Of a stretch of DNA of 64,000 bases, positions 22,915-35,240 are shown piece after piece (positions within the stretch are counted from its first letter, which is position 1; each line of letters begins with the position of its first letter). Location: assembly GCA_030248225.1 (NCBI GenBank), contig JASANE010025003.1:1-64000 (forward strand), in the 5' to 3' direction. Origin of the DNA: Trileptium ribeirensis (lineage: Eukaryota; Nematoda; Enoplea; Enoplida; Thoracostomopsidae). The translations under genes were made by a program, and so were the position numbers. The notes below the pieces were generated by a model, which saw only the letters and a list, made by a program, of their open reading frames with translations, had not been told where the DNA came from and did no database searches.

Positions 22915-24330
22915 ACAATGTGGTCAGAATAATAATAGTAAACACTTATATAGCGCCTATTTCGAGAAACGTTACACAGGCGCGTTTTATAAATACGATC
23001 AATGTCAAAATAAATGCGTTTTCAGTTGCTCGTGAATTGTAGTCGTGTTAGGTTCAGATACCTTACGTCGTTAGGAACAAGATTCCACGATATTCGACCT
23101 AAGGATCGAAAACTATCGCTCCGACAAACGTCAATACAAAGAATTTGGCTAGCAGCTAGTCGGGACACGGATGACAACTGCAGCATGCCTCTAAGCAGTG
23201 GCGGCGTTCCAGAAGAGAGAGCATTGAAAATTATAGTTAAAACTTTATACAGTATGCGTTTTTCCAAGGGTAACCAGTTCAGGCTATGTAATACTAGAGT
23301 GATATGCTCTCGGATTCCGCTTCAGGAGACGAATCTGGCGGCGCTGTGTAGCAGAATCTGAAGTGGGCGAAGTTGTGTATTTGGCAGCTGGTAGTACAAT
23401 AAGTTGCAATAATCCAAACGGGACATAACGAATGCTCGCATAATCATGTGAGCAGTATTATCGTTCAGTCTGGAACGTAACTCCACATTTCGCTAAGTTC
23501 CCGGATACTTTGTCGGGATACGTTTATTATATATATGCTAGTCAAATTTCATACGCGAGTCTAGTGTTACACCCAGTAATTTAATTGAGTCTGAAGGTTT
23601 TATAACTTGTTCACCCGCTACGATACTCGCAGAATATGTGCCGCGGCTGAAGTAGATTAACTTAGTTTTGGCATAATTTAGCCGCAACTTGTTGTTCGCA
23701 AACCATTCCCCAAGGGCAATCATTAAAAGCTCAGCGGAACGAATAGTTTCAGCTATGCTGCCAATGTCAAAGTGTTTGTAAAACTGGATGTCATCGGCGT
23801 AAGTGAGTGCTTTGAAACCAGCATTTGTTATAATGTCAATTACAGGTGCGATATATATGTTGAATAATAGGGGGCCAAGAACGCTTCCACCAACACCACA
23901 TCTGGTTCTGGCCACGAACTACGTTTTATCACCAATTGTGACACAATAGGATCGATCTTTCAGGTATGATTTAAACCATTCGATCGACGTGTTTGGTACG
24001 CCAATGCTGCACAAACGAATGAGTGAAACCGGATGATCAATCAAGTCGAAAGCTGCGGAGAGGTCCACCAATGCCGCTTTTTTCTGGCCATGTTGTCTCG
24101 TATATCGGAGCATATTTGAAGAAGAGCTGTCTCTGTTGAGAAGCCTTTGCGATAAGCCGACTGATGGGGCGGAATCAAGTGGTTTGCCTCAAGGTGAGCA
24201 TAAAGTTTATTAAATACGGCAGTTTCTGTTAGCTTGGATAGAAATGTTAAATTATAAATCATAAAAAGCCAATTGTGCCCAAAAACCTTTCTCATCAATA
24301 ACGCAGGTGGGGAGGACACTCTTTCGCTCG
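22915..24330 (-). mobile_element. L2-type LINE fragment, minus strand
   Basis: Reverse transcriptase pieces in several frames. From high to low coordinate they are NLTFLSKLTETAV..PPHQSAYRKGFSTETAL, ALVDLSAAFDLIDH, GSVLGPLLFNIYIAPV, the catalytic YADD, and RLNYAKTKLIYFSRG. They are followed by the typical L2 C-terminus LDYCNLLYYQLP..LNWLPLEKRI. The 3' end reads GGCGCTATATAAGTG and then ATT repeats near 22925, a hallmark of L2/CR1 tails. It lacks the endonuclease and has several frameshifts and stops. Confidence 0.85.
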
Positions 24331-24479
24331 TTCGCGTGAAACGTGAACTCAACTGGTCACAGGACGACTCTAGCGATGATCGCGACGATTCTCCAATGTC
24401 AACGACAATTATGCATGAAATCGATATGCTCGGCTTGAGAGTCAGGGAGAAATTTCTCGGTTACCCATAGTGGCCAGCG

Positions 24480-25295
24480 CTCAAGATCATGCCGACACGT
24501 ACACCGTACAAGGGCAAACGTTTACATCCTGCCGAAGTTCCAATAGAATTTATTTGGTCCAGGATGGCTTGCCTTAGTCAAACGCACTCACATTCGACTA
24601 CATAATTCAACCGACCGCGGTGATGCTAAACATATGGGCGTTTGATACGCTATAATCAAAGACCCAACCGCTGGTTGTTGAGCAATGTTCATCAGCCTCA
24701 ATGCTGGATTATACCGAAGCAGTCAGGAGCATACTGGACTAGGCTTGCATTGTAGCATTAATCTCTGTCATCAATTGCTTCAACAGAACCACAACCGATG
24801 GTGAGATATGTAGGAATCATACAGGGGCGAGGTACGAAGTCTCTATGGGGGCATAGTAGGTGCTTTGGGGTAGAGGTCGGTCGTCGCCAAGGGTAGATAG
24901 CACTGCATAATAGCAGCTATCTTGAATGGTGTCACTTGGCTGTTGATACTGAAAAGCGCGATGGTTTCAATTGGCACTGCCGAGCTTACCAACGATTGTT
25001 TAGAGTTCGGATCAACTCGTTCTTTGAGAATCACAAATTTTGGATATCGCAAATATTGCGATTTTTATATTTTTGGTATCAAAACTATCTGTCCAATATT
25101 ATTATCAATAGTACATGAGCTTGGTTTCGGCTCAAATACGATTGCTGATTGGAACAATTACAGCCAAGACATAAAGGTGCGTTACCACAATTGGATTTGA
25201 CCATGCTGGCGTTTGGGTGGTGAGTGATCGATCGTTGAAATAGATGAAGTTTATTTTTAAAACGAAAATATAATCGTGGACATCATGCAGGAGTT
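24480..25295. other. Unassigned, possibly decayed coding sequence
   Basis: More even in base composition than its surroundings, with short broken frames in several phases. I recognise no family. It may belong to whatever left the open frame at 25301-25923. Confidence 0.3.
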
Positions 25296-25300
25296 CATAA

Positions 25301-25795
25301 TTAGGTGTTTGGGATTATTGAACGGGTGGTTTCTTTCTGTCTCCATTTCCTGATCGCAGTGGTGATACCCTCATAAATATAATACGTCGGCGCATTTTGT
25401 CGAATACAATCATTATCTCGAATCAACATGGTTTCTATGTCAGTTGGACACCAAACATTTCCCGGAATGCCTACGGTCATTCCACCATTAATCATTCTGA
25501 TCGTAATTCTTAACTTCGGTTTCGACTGTGGATCGCTCCGTATGCTTTTCTGGTACATACTAACAGTAAAGAAGGACTGTGGTCGCGTTTGAAGTATTTT
25601 GGCCGGCACTCCCGTGGCGTTAGGCGTGAAATGACGTTTCGTCGATTCTTGATTGAGTTTACCTAGCGCCATCATTTCCACGGACGGATTTTTGGGGCTC
25701 TTTTGCAGGGAATTCGGCGAATGCTTCGATATTATCGTCACAAGGTATGTTAACACAGTACTTTGTATGTATAGTTTATTATCGCTTTGTAACAT
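25301..25795 (-). CDS. Unrecognised 164-codon open frame
   Basis: From an ATG at 25795 this frame runs 164 codons. Without requiring ATG it is open for about 40 more, back to a TAA near 25920. It is basic and contains TGVPAKILQTRPQSFFTVSM and GMTVGIPGNVWCPTD. I do not recognise the family. There is no clear signal peptide, membrane helix or zinc-binding pattern. No splice sites frame it convincingly, and its neighbours are repeats. It could be a transposon gene, an old inserted viral gene, or a host exon. Confidence 0.3.
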   Translation of the reverse strand: MLQSDNKLYIQSTVLTYLVTIISKHSPNSLQKSPKNPSVEMMALGKLNQESTKRHFTPNATGVPAKILQTRPQSFFTVSMYQKSIRSDPQSKPKLRITIRMINGGMTVGIPGNVWCPTDIETMLIRDNDCIRQNAPTYYIYEGITTAIRKWRQKETTRSIIPNT

Positions 25796-25929
25796 TTGAT
25801 ATTTTTTCGATAAAATTTTTTTCGCTATAACTATCAGGAGATTATTGTTCTTTTTACCAAAACGTGTGCAAAAAATTTTAGCGGCATCGGATAACTTTTG
25901 AGGAAGTTATGAGTTTTTTCCTGTGCGAT

Positions 25930-26430
25930 AGTTGATCCTAGTTATTGGCGCAAAGAGCGACGCTCAGTGTTTTCGAAGCCGTAACTTTACCTTTGCAGGA
26001 CAATTTCCGAGTGACAAGATTATAAATAGAATTCCAGTTAGAATTTTTAGTGACATAGTTTTCTTGGCATTTTTGACCTCATAAATAATTTTTGCAAAAA
26101 AACTTTATATTTGTTGAAATGGTTGATTTTTCGGCCAAATTCCAAAGTTTATTATTACCATTTTTCTGATCTGAGACGCGTACACAAATTTGGAATTCCA
26201 AATATTCATTGACACATAAAATGACCAATCAAAATATAGAACATTTCCCCAACCTGCTGAGCACTGCTAAAACATATAATCCCCACCATATTGTGATAGA
26301 AGTTCAGAAATTTGAGAATTTCTATAGTTCTAATACATATCAACGGAAAACCTAGGTCCATCCATTGCATTTACTCACAAAAGCAAAATAAATAGATATA
26401 TGATCTCGAAAACATCTCGCTTTTTGAAAT
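25930..26430. other. No gene recognised
   Basis: AT-rich sequence between the unrecognised frame and the next LINE relic. No feature is supported. Confidence 0.4.
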
Positions 26431-26449
26431 ATTGATAATTAGTTAAAAC

Positions 26450-27380
26450 TAAGTCAATCGTGTTGCCACCCCAGTACCAAAGTGAACCAATTGACTGAAA
26501 CATCTTTCAATATCAAATTCTACAAACATAAGCAATAACGGCTTGGCCATGGTTTTGCCATGTTAACAAGCTCCAGTTTATTTCAGGGAAGTTGAAATCG
26601 CCTAAACAGGGTAATTGGACAGTTCACTGGGCATAGTTCGTATATATAATACATTTGTAATGCGCATTTTTCGCACAAGCGTGACAAAAGCGGAGGATAA
26701 TAAATGTCAGGTAAAGATGTCATGTTATAAACGATTTATATTCAAGTTTATATGTTTATATGATAAATTTATATATGATAAATAAAATATATGATAAATT
26801 TATAAGTTTATATGATCAATCAGTTCAATTGAACATTCAAGAGTGCTATTTGGAAGCCTGCAAACGCATATTAATCTATGACTTATTTCTTATGCCGAAA
26901 TCGGCGCATAGCATCTCTAAATTCATGTTGGAACAAGCAACATGCAATGCTTTGACAGCATAATGTGAAATAATGATAACTGATTTTCCATGGGCCATTG
27001 ACCAATCATTACGAAACAGTGAAAACTACGGATTGCCAACCATTGGGTTTATCAATTCTTCATGCAACGACGTTTCACAGAAAGCAATAAATATTAAGTT
27101 TCTACTGCTACGAAGACACTCAAATGTTTATTTATTCGCCATACATCGGGAATTTGCAGTTTAGTTTGCAGGGTATTTATAGGAGATGTATTTGTACGCG
27201 TGCGAGTCGCCCTATATCTGGTTTTCCTAACGAGGTAAATGGCTTGACTCCGTCATATTGCAGCTTACGTGCACTGAAATTTTTTACCGGATCCTCCAAA
27301 CGAATATTCCACCGGCTGTCATTTGATGGCAAGAAGTTTTTTGACATTCGTAAAACATCTCTTATACACATAATTTTTTG
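26450..27380 (-). mobile_element. Heavily decayed LINE: ORF1 tail and endonuclease
   Basis: On the minus strand, 27177-27371 gives a charged ORF1-like tail. Around 27100-26900 an endonuclease-like FIAFCETSLHEELINPMVGN appears (ITETW region), and near 26600 LGDFNFPEINW followed by NTIDLVLTN. These stand in the right order for a Jockey/CR1 endonuclease, with many stops and frameshifts. The reverse transcriptase is absent. AT-rich tandem sequence (ttatatgataaat words) interrupts it at about 26735-26820. Confidence 0.65.
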
Positions 27381-27429
27381 TGTAAACTATGTATTTGATG
27401 CGTTTCGAGGATCACAGTTCAAATAAGAG

Positions 27430-29070
27430 TTCAATCTATAAGCCTTTTTATACAAAAGCAAAGACGGTTTCGGTATTCTATTGTCATTGACCGTTGTAGA
27501 AAAATCCTTTTCGAATGTTCAGCGTGTTTCTGCTTATTAGCTTCCCGAAGCATAGATTAACGCCGGTAGAGCACTAGAATCCTACTTTAAGTAGTCGAAG
27601 GATTGAATTATTGTTTGAACTAGAAGCTGATTCAGAGCATTGTCCTGTTAGTTTAATTGATCCCATTCTGATGGCAGATTAGACAGCAGTACCTTGATCC
27701 AAATACTGGACTGCTTTGAGGTTGTGGTCGTGATCAATTGCGCAGCGATCCCTTAGAAGACATCGGCGATGACGGTCGTCGTCGCCGGTGATGATATTAC
27801 TTCCGAAATTTGTTTTATCATAAATGTTTTTGCAACAACTTCACGGAAGAAAGCGATGATATTACCGAGTCTAACACAGCTAATAGGCAGGACAGTTTGC
27901 AATATTTTAGACAACAGCCTCCCTGCCAGTAGGAAGCGACCTTCGTAACGTTATGAGGTACGAACGCAGTACAATACAAAATTGTTTTTACTGCTTTGGC
28001 GTGCTCATGAATTTCGGACAACTACTACTAATATAGGTATATGTTTTACGATTTCAAATTCGTTCCGCGTGAGAACCTCTGCATTCATTTAAATTGATTC
28101 ACAGTTCTAAAATCATTATGCGGTACCACGTAATAAAAATCCAAAACAACGGTTTAGGCATGTTGTAGAAGCCTATTAAGATTTTTGGGCCGTCCTACTA
28201 CTGAATCACAAAGTTGCTAAAATTATTAGCGGCCTGATGGTGCACATACACGCCGAGACTCCATCTGATACCTGTTGTAAGCTGTCCACCTATCGATCTA
28301 AATTGCAGGTCATAGTTCTTAATTTGTTTTAAAGTCAGACAATATTAAAGCTTGCGATTAGGCTGAAAAAAGAGAAAACATACATATCCGCGTCGATGTT
28401 TTGTCCTGGGGTGTCGGTGTTAAAGGAAATCGCCATTCAAAATTTAAACACGGATATTATATTTAGATGAAAATTATTATCACTGCATATATACTGAACA
28501 TTTGAAATCAAAGGTAACACATCTCGTAGATGGAGGTTTCAGGATTGAAATAAGCGTTATGAGAAAACGTGCTTCAACGTACCTGTTCTGGACTTTGGTT
28601 TGGAGAATGTTAGATTAGACGACGACTTTATCTTGTAATTAATGTTATTAGTGCGACCGCTTAAGCGTGTCGGCAGTGTTCTAATGTGACGACTATATTA
28701 CGAGACGCTTGAGATGGCACACCAGCACTTCTTATGAGACAGTTCCCGTTATCTGAAATGCGCATATTTTCCATCGTCATCCCGTCTAACTGAATCGCGG
28801 ATATTTGGGGGAATTGCATCAAGTGGTTGCTTTAGATAAGTTAGTGCAAAAATGTACAATTCATTGCGTGGGAATTGTAAATTGTCTATAGAATAGTGTT
28901 AAGCAAGAGCCGTGAAAGCCATCGGTCTGCCAATCCAGACCGTCGGCCAACCGCTGATAACTTTTCCGGCGCGCGGCTGTTAACGGCCGCATACTTGTCG
29001 ATGGGTTGTTTACGGTCATCAGCCGACCGTTAACATTTTTCTGACGTTGTATTCGATTATATTACTCATT
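27430..29070. other. No gene recognised; probably old repeat
   Basis: Fragments of open frame without family signature. GC-rich inverted words (gaccgtcggcc, gtcggctgatgaccg) occur at 28935-29030, just before the next LINE. No exon is supported. Confidence 0.4.
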
Positions 29071-29074
29071 TCGT

Positions 29075-30500
29075 TATAAGTGGCTCTTCTGAAAATCTGC
29101 AGCGACATTAAGAATAAAATACTCAAGGGGCGCACCGTTATGATGGTATCTCTGGATCTCTCGTTAGTTTTTGATACTGTCGACCATAATATACTGATGC
29201 AACATCTCTGTGACATCGGCGTGTCACAGTCATCTCTGCAGTGGTTCGCGTCTTATCTTAAAGGATGCCGTTAGCAGGTCCGCGTTGCAAACTCGCGGTC
29301 CACCAAGAAGGATCTGTCCTGTGGAGTTATTCAAGGCAGCGTCCTTGGACCACTTCTGTTCTGCATATATACAGCGCCTTTCGTCGAGCTAATCGCACCG
29401 CCTGTCTTTTACGTACATTGCTACGCAGATGATATCCAAATTTGCAAAGACTTCGACCCCAAAGACGCAACCGAAGTCATAAACATACTGCAACGCTTAT
29501 TTGCCGTTCTTCGAAATTAGTTTTATAACAATAAACTTAAATGATTCAAAAACTAAACTGATAAACTTCAGTCGCAAAGACACAAACTTAAATCGATATC
29601 TCTACTATAACCGGAACTTAGGTAGGATGTAAGAGTAGGACTCGTCCCCCTTTCTAACCTTTTCATTTAATATTCTTGGTTGCTGCATATTCACACTTTT
29701 AATTTATTATCGACTATTTCGTAGTGCCATGTATATCTGTATGCACGTAATCTTGATGTTCAATAAACTTTGACTTTGAAAGACACATGCAAGCTATGTC
29801 TATACATTAATGCCGTAATACAACCGTCGGACTAGGTAAAGATCCTGGGTGTATTTCTTGACAGTCGCCTATGTTTCGACCATCAGGTAACTGCTCTCTC
29901 GCTGGGCTGCATCTGGCTACTTAGCGAAATTAGCCGAATGCGGTGGCGGTTTGATGAACAGACAGCAAGATGCGTCGTCCAAGCATTTGTCATGTACCGA
30001 CTAGACTACTGCAATGTCCTGTATTGCAGCATGTCCTTGTCTCATATCGTTTCACTGCGACGTGCGCTCCACAATGCAGCCCAGATAGTGTCCCAAACAA
30101 CAAGACGCGAACAAATTACTCCGATTTTCCGACAACTCCACTGGCTGCCTGTTGAAAAGCGGATACAGTACAAAATGCTCGTCATCCTCTTCAACGCCAT
30201 ATCTACCGGAGCACTGTCATATATCTCTGATATAGTCAAACTATCAGTACTTCCACGCCTAGCCGCCTGCCGCATACTCAACGTCGACGTTTCTCGCAGT
30301 AACCTGCCATCAAGCCTCCGTGATCCTAGTATTACAATTGCAAAATCTAAATCTCGACTGAAAACTTTCCTATTTCCTCGTATAGACGACACAGTATGAT
30401 ATAATATCATCGTCACATGTGTTATACCGTGTATTATGCGCCTTTGTAACATTTCCAATTAAATTGGCGCATTATAAATCCATTATTATTATTATTATAA
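29075..30500 (+). mobile_element. L2-type LINE fragment, plus strand, with ATT tail
   Basis: Reverse transcriptase begins with LLKICSDIKNKIL and continues VSLDLSLVFDTVDH, GVIQGSVLGPLLF and the catalytic YADD. After a nested insertion (29620-29790) comes ILGVFLDSRLCFDH, then a long intact C-terminus (29938-30399, 153 codons) with LDYCNVLYCSM and LHWLPVEKRIQYKM. The 3' end is GGCGCATTATAAATCC followed by ATT repeats at about 30484-30500. It is closely related to the minus-strand element at 22915-24330. Confidence 0.88.
29620..29790 (+). mobile_element. Nested short insertion ending in an AATAAA tail
   Basis: The reading frame of the L2 element breaks after NRNLG and resumes at VIQPSDXVKILGV. 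Between them lie about 170 bases ending tcaataaactttgactttga, which looks like the polyadenylation signal and tail of another retroelement. The source family is not recognised. Confidence 0.5.
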
Positions 30501-30504
30501 CTCG

Positions 30505-33203
30505 TTAGGTAACAATTACTGGTTTGTAGCTATTACAGAAACTTGGCTACACAGCGATATTCAGAACTCACTTTTCGATTGCCCAACCTAACATAATTAT
30601 TGTAAGGATCGAAAAAACAGCCGAGGTGGCGGGGTCGCTTTCTTTATTAATAAAAACCTTAAATTTTCGCCAGTCTCATTTATCGATGTCCGGTTCAACA
30701 GATTATACGTTATTGGCATAGATTTAGATATTCCAACAAAGCATCGCCAATTATGCGCATACCGGGCTCAAATTTACGACAATCGCTTCTCTCTTAATTT
30801 ATACACATTTACAGCGATGTGCCATGGCTTGTCACCTGGATAGGTGACTTTATCTATCCGCTGATAAATTGGGAATCTTTCACATATCCGAACACATAGG
30901 ACTACGATAGTTTTATCAAGTCGTTACAAATATCGGGTCTAACACAGCTAGTTTTGTTTAGCACTGTGGTTTAAATACACTTGATTTTATAATGACTAAC
31001 TATGTGGTTAACGTGTTTGATGTGCGTGCTGACGAACCACTTTCAGATTCTGATCTTTTATCTTTAAACGTTGCAGTTTCAGGAAGTTTTTCCGAACCGC
31101 AAAGGACTCATTATGAGGCTTTCAATTTCGCAAAAACATACTTTTCAGGTTTTGAGCAGTTTATCTTCTCTATTGACTGGGAAAGACTCTTGAATGGAGT
31201 CATGTTTATGACAATTCTAAACTTTTTCTTTATGTCATATAATTCGGATGTGAGCTTTTTGTACCAAAGAAACAGATTGTAACAACGGAGAAATCTGCCA
31301 AATATCCACATTACATTAAGGGTATGCAAAATAAAAACTTGCAATTGTGGCATTCAGCAAAACAGTCTAGAGATTTTAATGAATATAAACGGTTTTCCAA
31401 ACAATGCTCTGCTGCTATTTTACAATTCAAGAAAAAGCGAGAACGTAACATTATCGAAAACGAGAATTCTAAAACCTTGTTTCGATACTTAAATAGCCGG
31501 CTTTCAGCAAAGAACATTAGTGCGATAAAGTGTCCCTATGGCTTGTAATGCTTACATGATCAAATATGTGCTAATATTATAGCTGATGCTTTTCTTCGGT
31601 ATTTACTGTTGATAACATAAATTTGCCAGTAATTATTGACATAACTGCTGCCGAGTAACCGGTTTGCTTCGTCGCCACATACAGTGCACAAGTACATGAG
31701 TAAGCGGAATTCTAACCTAAGCCATTCTGCAGATGGATTATCTGCATTCCTATTAAAAACCTGAAAAACTCGCTTTGCTATCCGCTGGCACACCTTTTCG
31801 AACAATCATTTATCACTGCTACCTTGCCAAAACAGTGGCTTATAGCCCAAATAGTACCAGTATACAAAAAAGGAGATTCTTCGAATTCCCTCAATTACCG
31901 CTCAATATCACTGATATCCAATTGCTGCAAAATCATGGAATATACCGTAAATGACCATATCATATCCTTTCTTGCTCAGCATAACATCATAACTCCTAAT
32001 AAACATGGTTTTGTTTCAAACAAATCAACCTGTACTCAATTGCTTCAGTGCATGAAAGATTGGTGCATTACAGTAGATGAAGGAAACTACGTCGATGTGG
32101 TTTACCTTGATTTTGAAAAAGCTTTCGATACGGTTCCTCACAAAGAGTTATTTCTAAAGCTATCTGAATATGGCATAAGAAGTCAACACCTAGAATGGAT
32201 TCGAGCTTACCTAGCCGACCGAAAATTCTACGTAAAGGTTAATCATTGCTTTTCTGAGGAACGGAAAGTAACGTCAGGCGTTCTTCAGGGGAGTGTTCTT
32301 GGCTCTACTTTATTTTTTCTGTATATCAACGACCTTGTTTTAAAGTTAAATAATGTACATGGCAAATTATATGCTGATGACGTAAAACTTTATGCTAAGC
32401 TGAAACGGACACAACCACATATCGCCGCCGATAAACTTAGGCGAGCAATTAGTTATGTTGATCCATGGGCCAAGGAATGGAAACTTAGCTTATCATATGC
32501 TAAATGTACAGTACTTCATATAGGATCTAAAAATCCACAGTTACGATATCAAATAGTAAATCACAGTCTAACTGTAAACACTTATCTCAAAGACATAGGA
32601 GTCTCAGTGCCTAAATTGCTCAAACCAGACATTCGCTGCACCGTTATATGTCAGAAGGCCTGTCGTATTATTAACATGCTATTTCGCTGTTTGCAAAACC
32701 CTAGTTTTAACGGTCTTTTGACTGCTTTATGTCTTATGTAGTGCCATTCCTGAAATACACCGTCACCTGTATGGTCGCCATGTACAGTAGGAAATATCCT
32801 TAAGCTTAAAAATGTTCAACGATATTTTACGAAATATATTTTTGTCACAGCACGTCTGCCGTACGCTTCGTATTTTGACAGACATAAGCATCTCAACTTA
32901 AAGTCCTTAGAGTTGAGACGCTTGCATAATGATTTCGTAGTTGTTTTCAAGTCAGTGAGAAATTTTTCTGCTAGATATAAGGACCTCTTTGAACTGTCTT
33001 GTGTAACTTTCACAAGAGGTCATTATCTTAAAATTAAGAAACCACAACACAAAACTAACGCTTTGGATTATTTTCTGACTGCTCGAATTGTAAATGCATG
33101 GAACCAACTACTAATTATGATAATGAATAAACCATTAATCAATGTGTCTAGTCCAGATAATTTCAAGAAACTACTTGATAAAGTTGATTTAACCAGATTT
33201 TAA
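30505..33203 (+). mobile_element. Jockey/CR1-like LINE, plus strand, endonuclease to C-terminus
   Basis: Starts directly after the L2 tail inside the endonuclease (WFVAITETWLHSDIQ, SRGGGVAFFINKN). A broken linker follows (30992-31548), then an open reverse transcriptase frame (31824-32741), then a C-terminal segment (32913-33203) ending LLDKVDLTRF. It is related in plan to the LINE in gene A, with YADD in place of FADD. Frameshifts separate the pieces and no ORF1 is present. Confidence 0.88.
31824..32741 (+). pseudogene. LINE reverse transcriptase, open for 305 codons
   Basis: Core reverse transcriptase motifs in order: VYKKGDSSNSLNYRSISLIS, NKHGFVSNKSTCTQLL, VYLDFEKAFDTVPHKE, GVLQGSVLG, and the catalytic YADD at about residues 188-191. 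It is the longest undamaged part of this element but lacks its endonuclease in frame, so it is a fossil. Confidence 0.88.
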
Positions 33204-33209
33204 TAATTT

Positions 33210-34340
33210 GATCGAAATATGTAATCAGAAATATAAGTGGATTTACCCCTTTTTCTGATTTAGTTCGTTTATTGACTGGTCTCGTAAGTCATGTTTATTT
33301 AAATTTGCTCTATATGTTGTGTTATGTTTTCATAAGGCTGGCGGAGGATGCTGCACTCAGGCTATTCCTTAATAGTTGGGGTTGATGATGGACTTAACTC
33401 CGGGTGCAAAACCCTTCGAGCTGCAATAGTCAAAGACCGGTAATAAACAATATAATACTACTACTGAAAAAGGCGTCCTATAAATACTTATATCCTTGAA
33501 ATTCAGCCTTCGATGATCCGGTTTGCACGACTTGTCTTCCGCTATCCGTGGATAAATAAAGCCAAATCCATCATAATTTACAATCATCCATTACTTTATA
33601 TACCGTAACAAGATTGAATAAAAAAATAAATATTAAAAATTAAAAAAAGAATAAATAATACACGAAACATAAACTTTAGAGAAAAAATCCCTAACACCCA
33701 TAACATGAGAACGCAGACCAATTCAAAAACATTCATTCAATACTCAATGAAATATTTATATATTTATATTATATAATGTAATCTATATTTTATATGTGAT
33801 GTGAAATGTATAAAAATTGAACTCAAACACATTTCATGATTTCCAGTTTTTCTTGATTAGTGTTTGGGACCACAAAAACAGTTGAGAAGAAATAATATAT
33901 ATTTCAAGAAAGAATGAAAATTAACAATATATAATACATATAAATATATATTATTATATAGTTGTGACCGCGATTATGAATACTATTAATTATATATTTA
34001 TATTTTGGTATTTGCGATTGTTTGGTATTAGAAATAGTGGTTTATTTTAGTACGTTTGTGTGTGTTGTAGCATTGTTGATTGGTATTCGTAGGTATAATA
34101 TTTTGAATATTAAAATTTGTGTCAAATGATGCATAAAGATATTTTCACATTATGTTTAAGGAAACGGAATAGATCCGGGCTGAACACTGCAGAAGTATAA
34201 ATATATTATAACATTAATATATACTAAGGTCTTTGTACGCGTTTGCAAACTTGCAAATATTTTAATGCGAATAGAATGAAGAAATGTAACTATTATATAT
34301 ATATATGTTCAGAACATTATTTGCGTAGTTGAACATATAC
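33210..34340. other. AT-rich noncoding stretch
   Basis: Very AT-rich, with short AT dinucleotide runs near 33950 and 34290. No exon or RNA gene is recognised. Confidence 0.5.
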
Positions 34341-34349
34341 ATATATATA

Positions 34350-34470
34350 CAGGGCGGCGATCCCTGAGAATACTGGTGGGGGATAAGCATAATTTTTCTT
34401 TAGTTCTTATCCCGGATATAGATTTCTGGGGGATGCAACCCCCTCATCCCCTTCGGAATCTCCGCGCCTG
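34350..34470. mobile_element. Short hAT-like MITE
   Basis: A 121-bp GC-rich island in AT-rich DNA. The left end reads CAGGGCGGCGATCCC and the complement of the right end reads CAGGCGCGGAGATTCC, similar inverted ends starting CAGG as in hAT elements. The flanking 8-mers tatatata and catatata match at seven of eight positions, but in AT repeat sequence this is weak evidence. Confidence 0.55.
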
Positions 34471-34596
34471 CATATATATGTCTCTGCGAAGAAGCTAAAT
34501 AGCTAGACATTGCTAAATGTCAGTGCCACTCGGGGATCTTACAGTGTAGCATCTCACTACGCTAGCATATATAGCGTAGCTGAACATGCTGTGATC

Positions 34597-34668
34597 GGGG
34601 TTTGTGTTGTAATGGTAGCGCGCTAGTCTTGCAAGCTAGATATCCGGCTTCGAATCCCGGCTGGTCCA
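34597..34668 (+). repeat. tRNA-Ala(TGC)-like sequence, degenerate (SINE head or pseudogene)
   Basis: A 72-base segment with a D-arm-like AATGGTAGCGCG, an anticodon arm CTAGT-CTTGCAA-GCTAG that pairs fully (one GU) around anticodon TGC, and a T loop TTCGAAT. The T stem pairs at only four of five positions, and the acceptor stem pairs poorly (about two of seven Watson-Crick). It is therefore unlikely to be a working tRNA gene. The AT-rich 3' flank could be a SINE body. Confidence 0.5.
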
Positions 34669-34889
34669 ATGTATGATCGTTCGTGGATATTTTCAACGGC
34701 TTAGCTGCCGACTCTCTTGTAAGCAATTCGTTTCAACCCAATTGCATTCAGATATAAATATACAAATAATTAATTAGTACTATCAAGTGTGCATTAGGGA
34801 AGAGCATGACACCCCCCTGTACTCACATGTTAGACCGTGCTTGATGATATGGGCGTTGTCGGCCTGACCCATATTTTTTGGTCAGTTTC

Positions 34890-35232
34890 TGGGTGGGGGA
34901 AGCTCGGACCCCCCAGTTTTTTGGGGGTATGTCGGACCCCCCAATTTGTGAGGGGTGTCGGTTGAACCAGCAGCTGTTTATAAACCGACCATCAAGAAAT
35001 TATTTAAAAAACTCCTATCGAAAGTTGACGTTGACAATTTTCTCCAGTTTGACCATAACCTTTAACTCAATTTAACGATTATTTCTCTTTTTTTGTGAGT
35101 TGTAAGCTGTTTTGCTCCCGTACTGGCGTAATTGTTTATTATACTTGATGTCGCTTTATCCTTCTTGTATAATAAACCTTTTGTTGTTGTTGTTGTTGTA
35201 AATTGGGGTCTGATCGACCCCCCAAAAAACTG
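34890..35232 (+). repeat. LINE/SINE 3' tail with TTG repeat between GGGGTC-type inverted words
   Basis: tataataaacc followed by a TTG repeat (35176-35199) looks like a retroelement 3' end. On both sides are inverted words of the type ggaccccccaattt and aaattggggtc, and the left side is itself palindromic (cggaccccccagttttttggggg). It may be a MITE interrupted by a retroelement tail. Confidence 0.45.
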
Positions 35233-35240
35233 TACTATTA

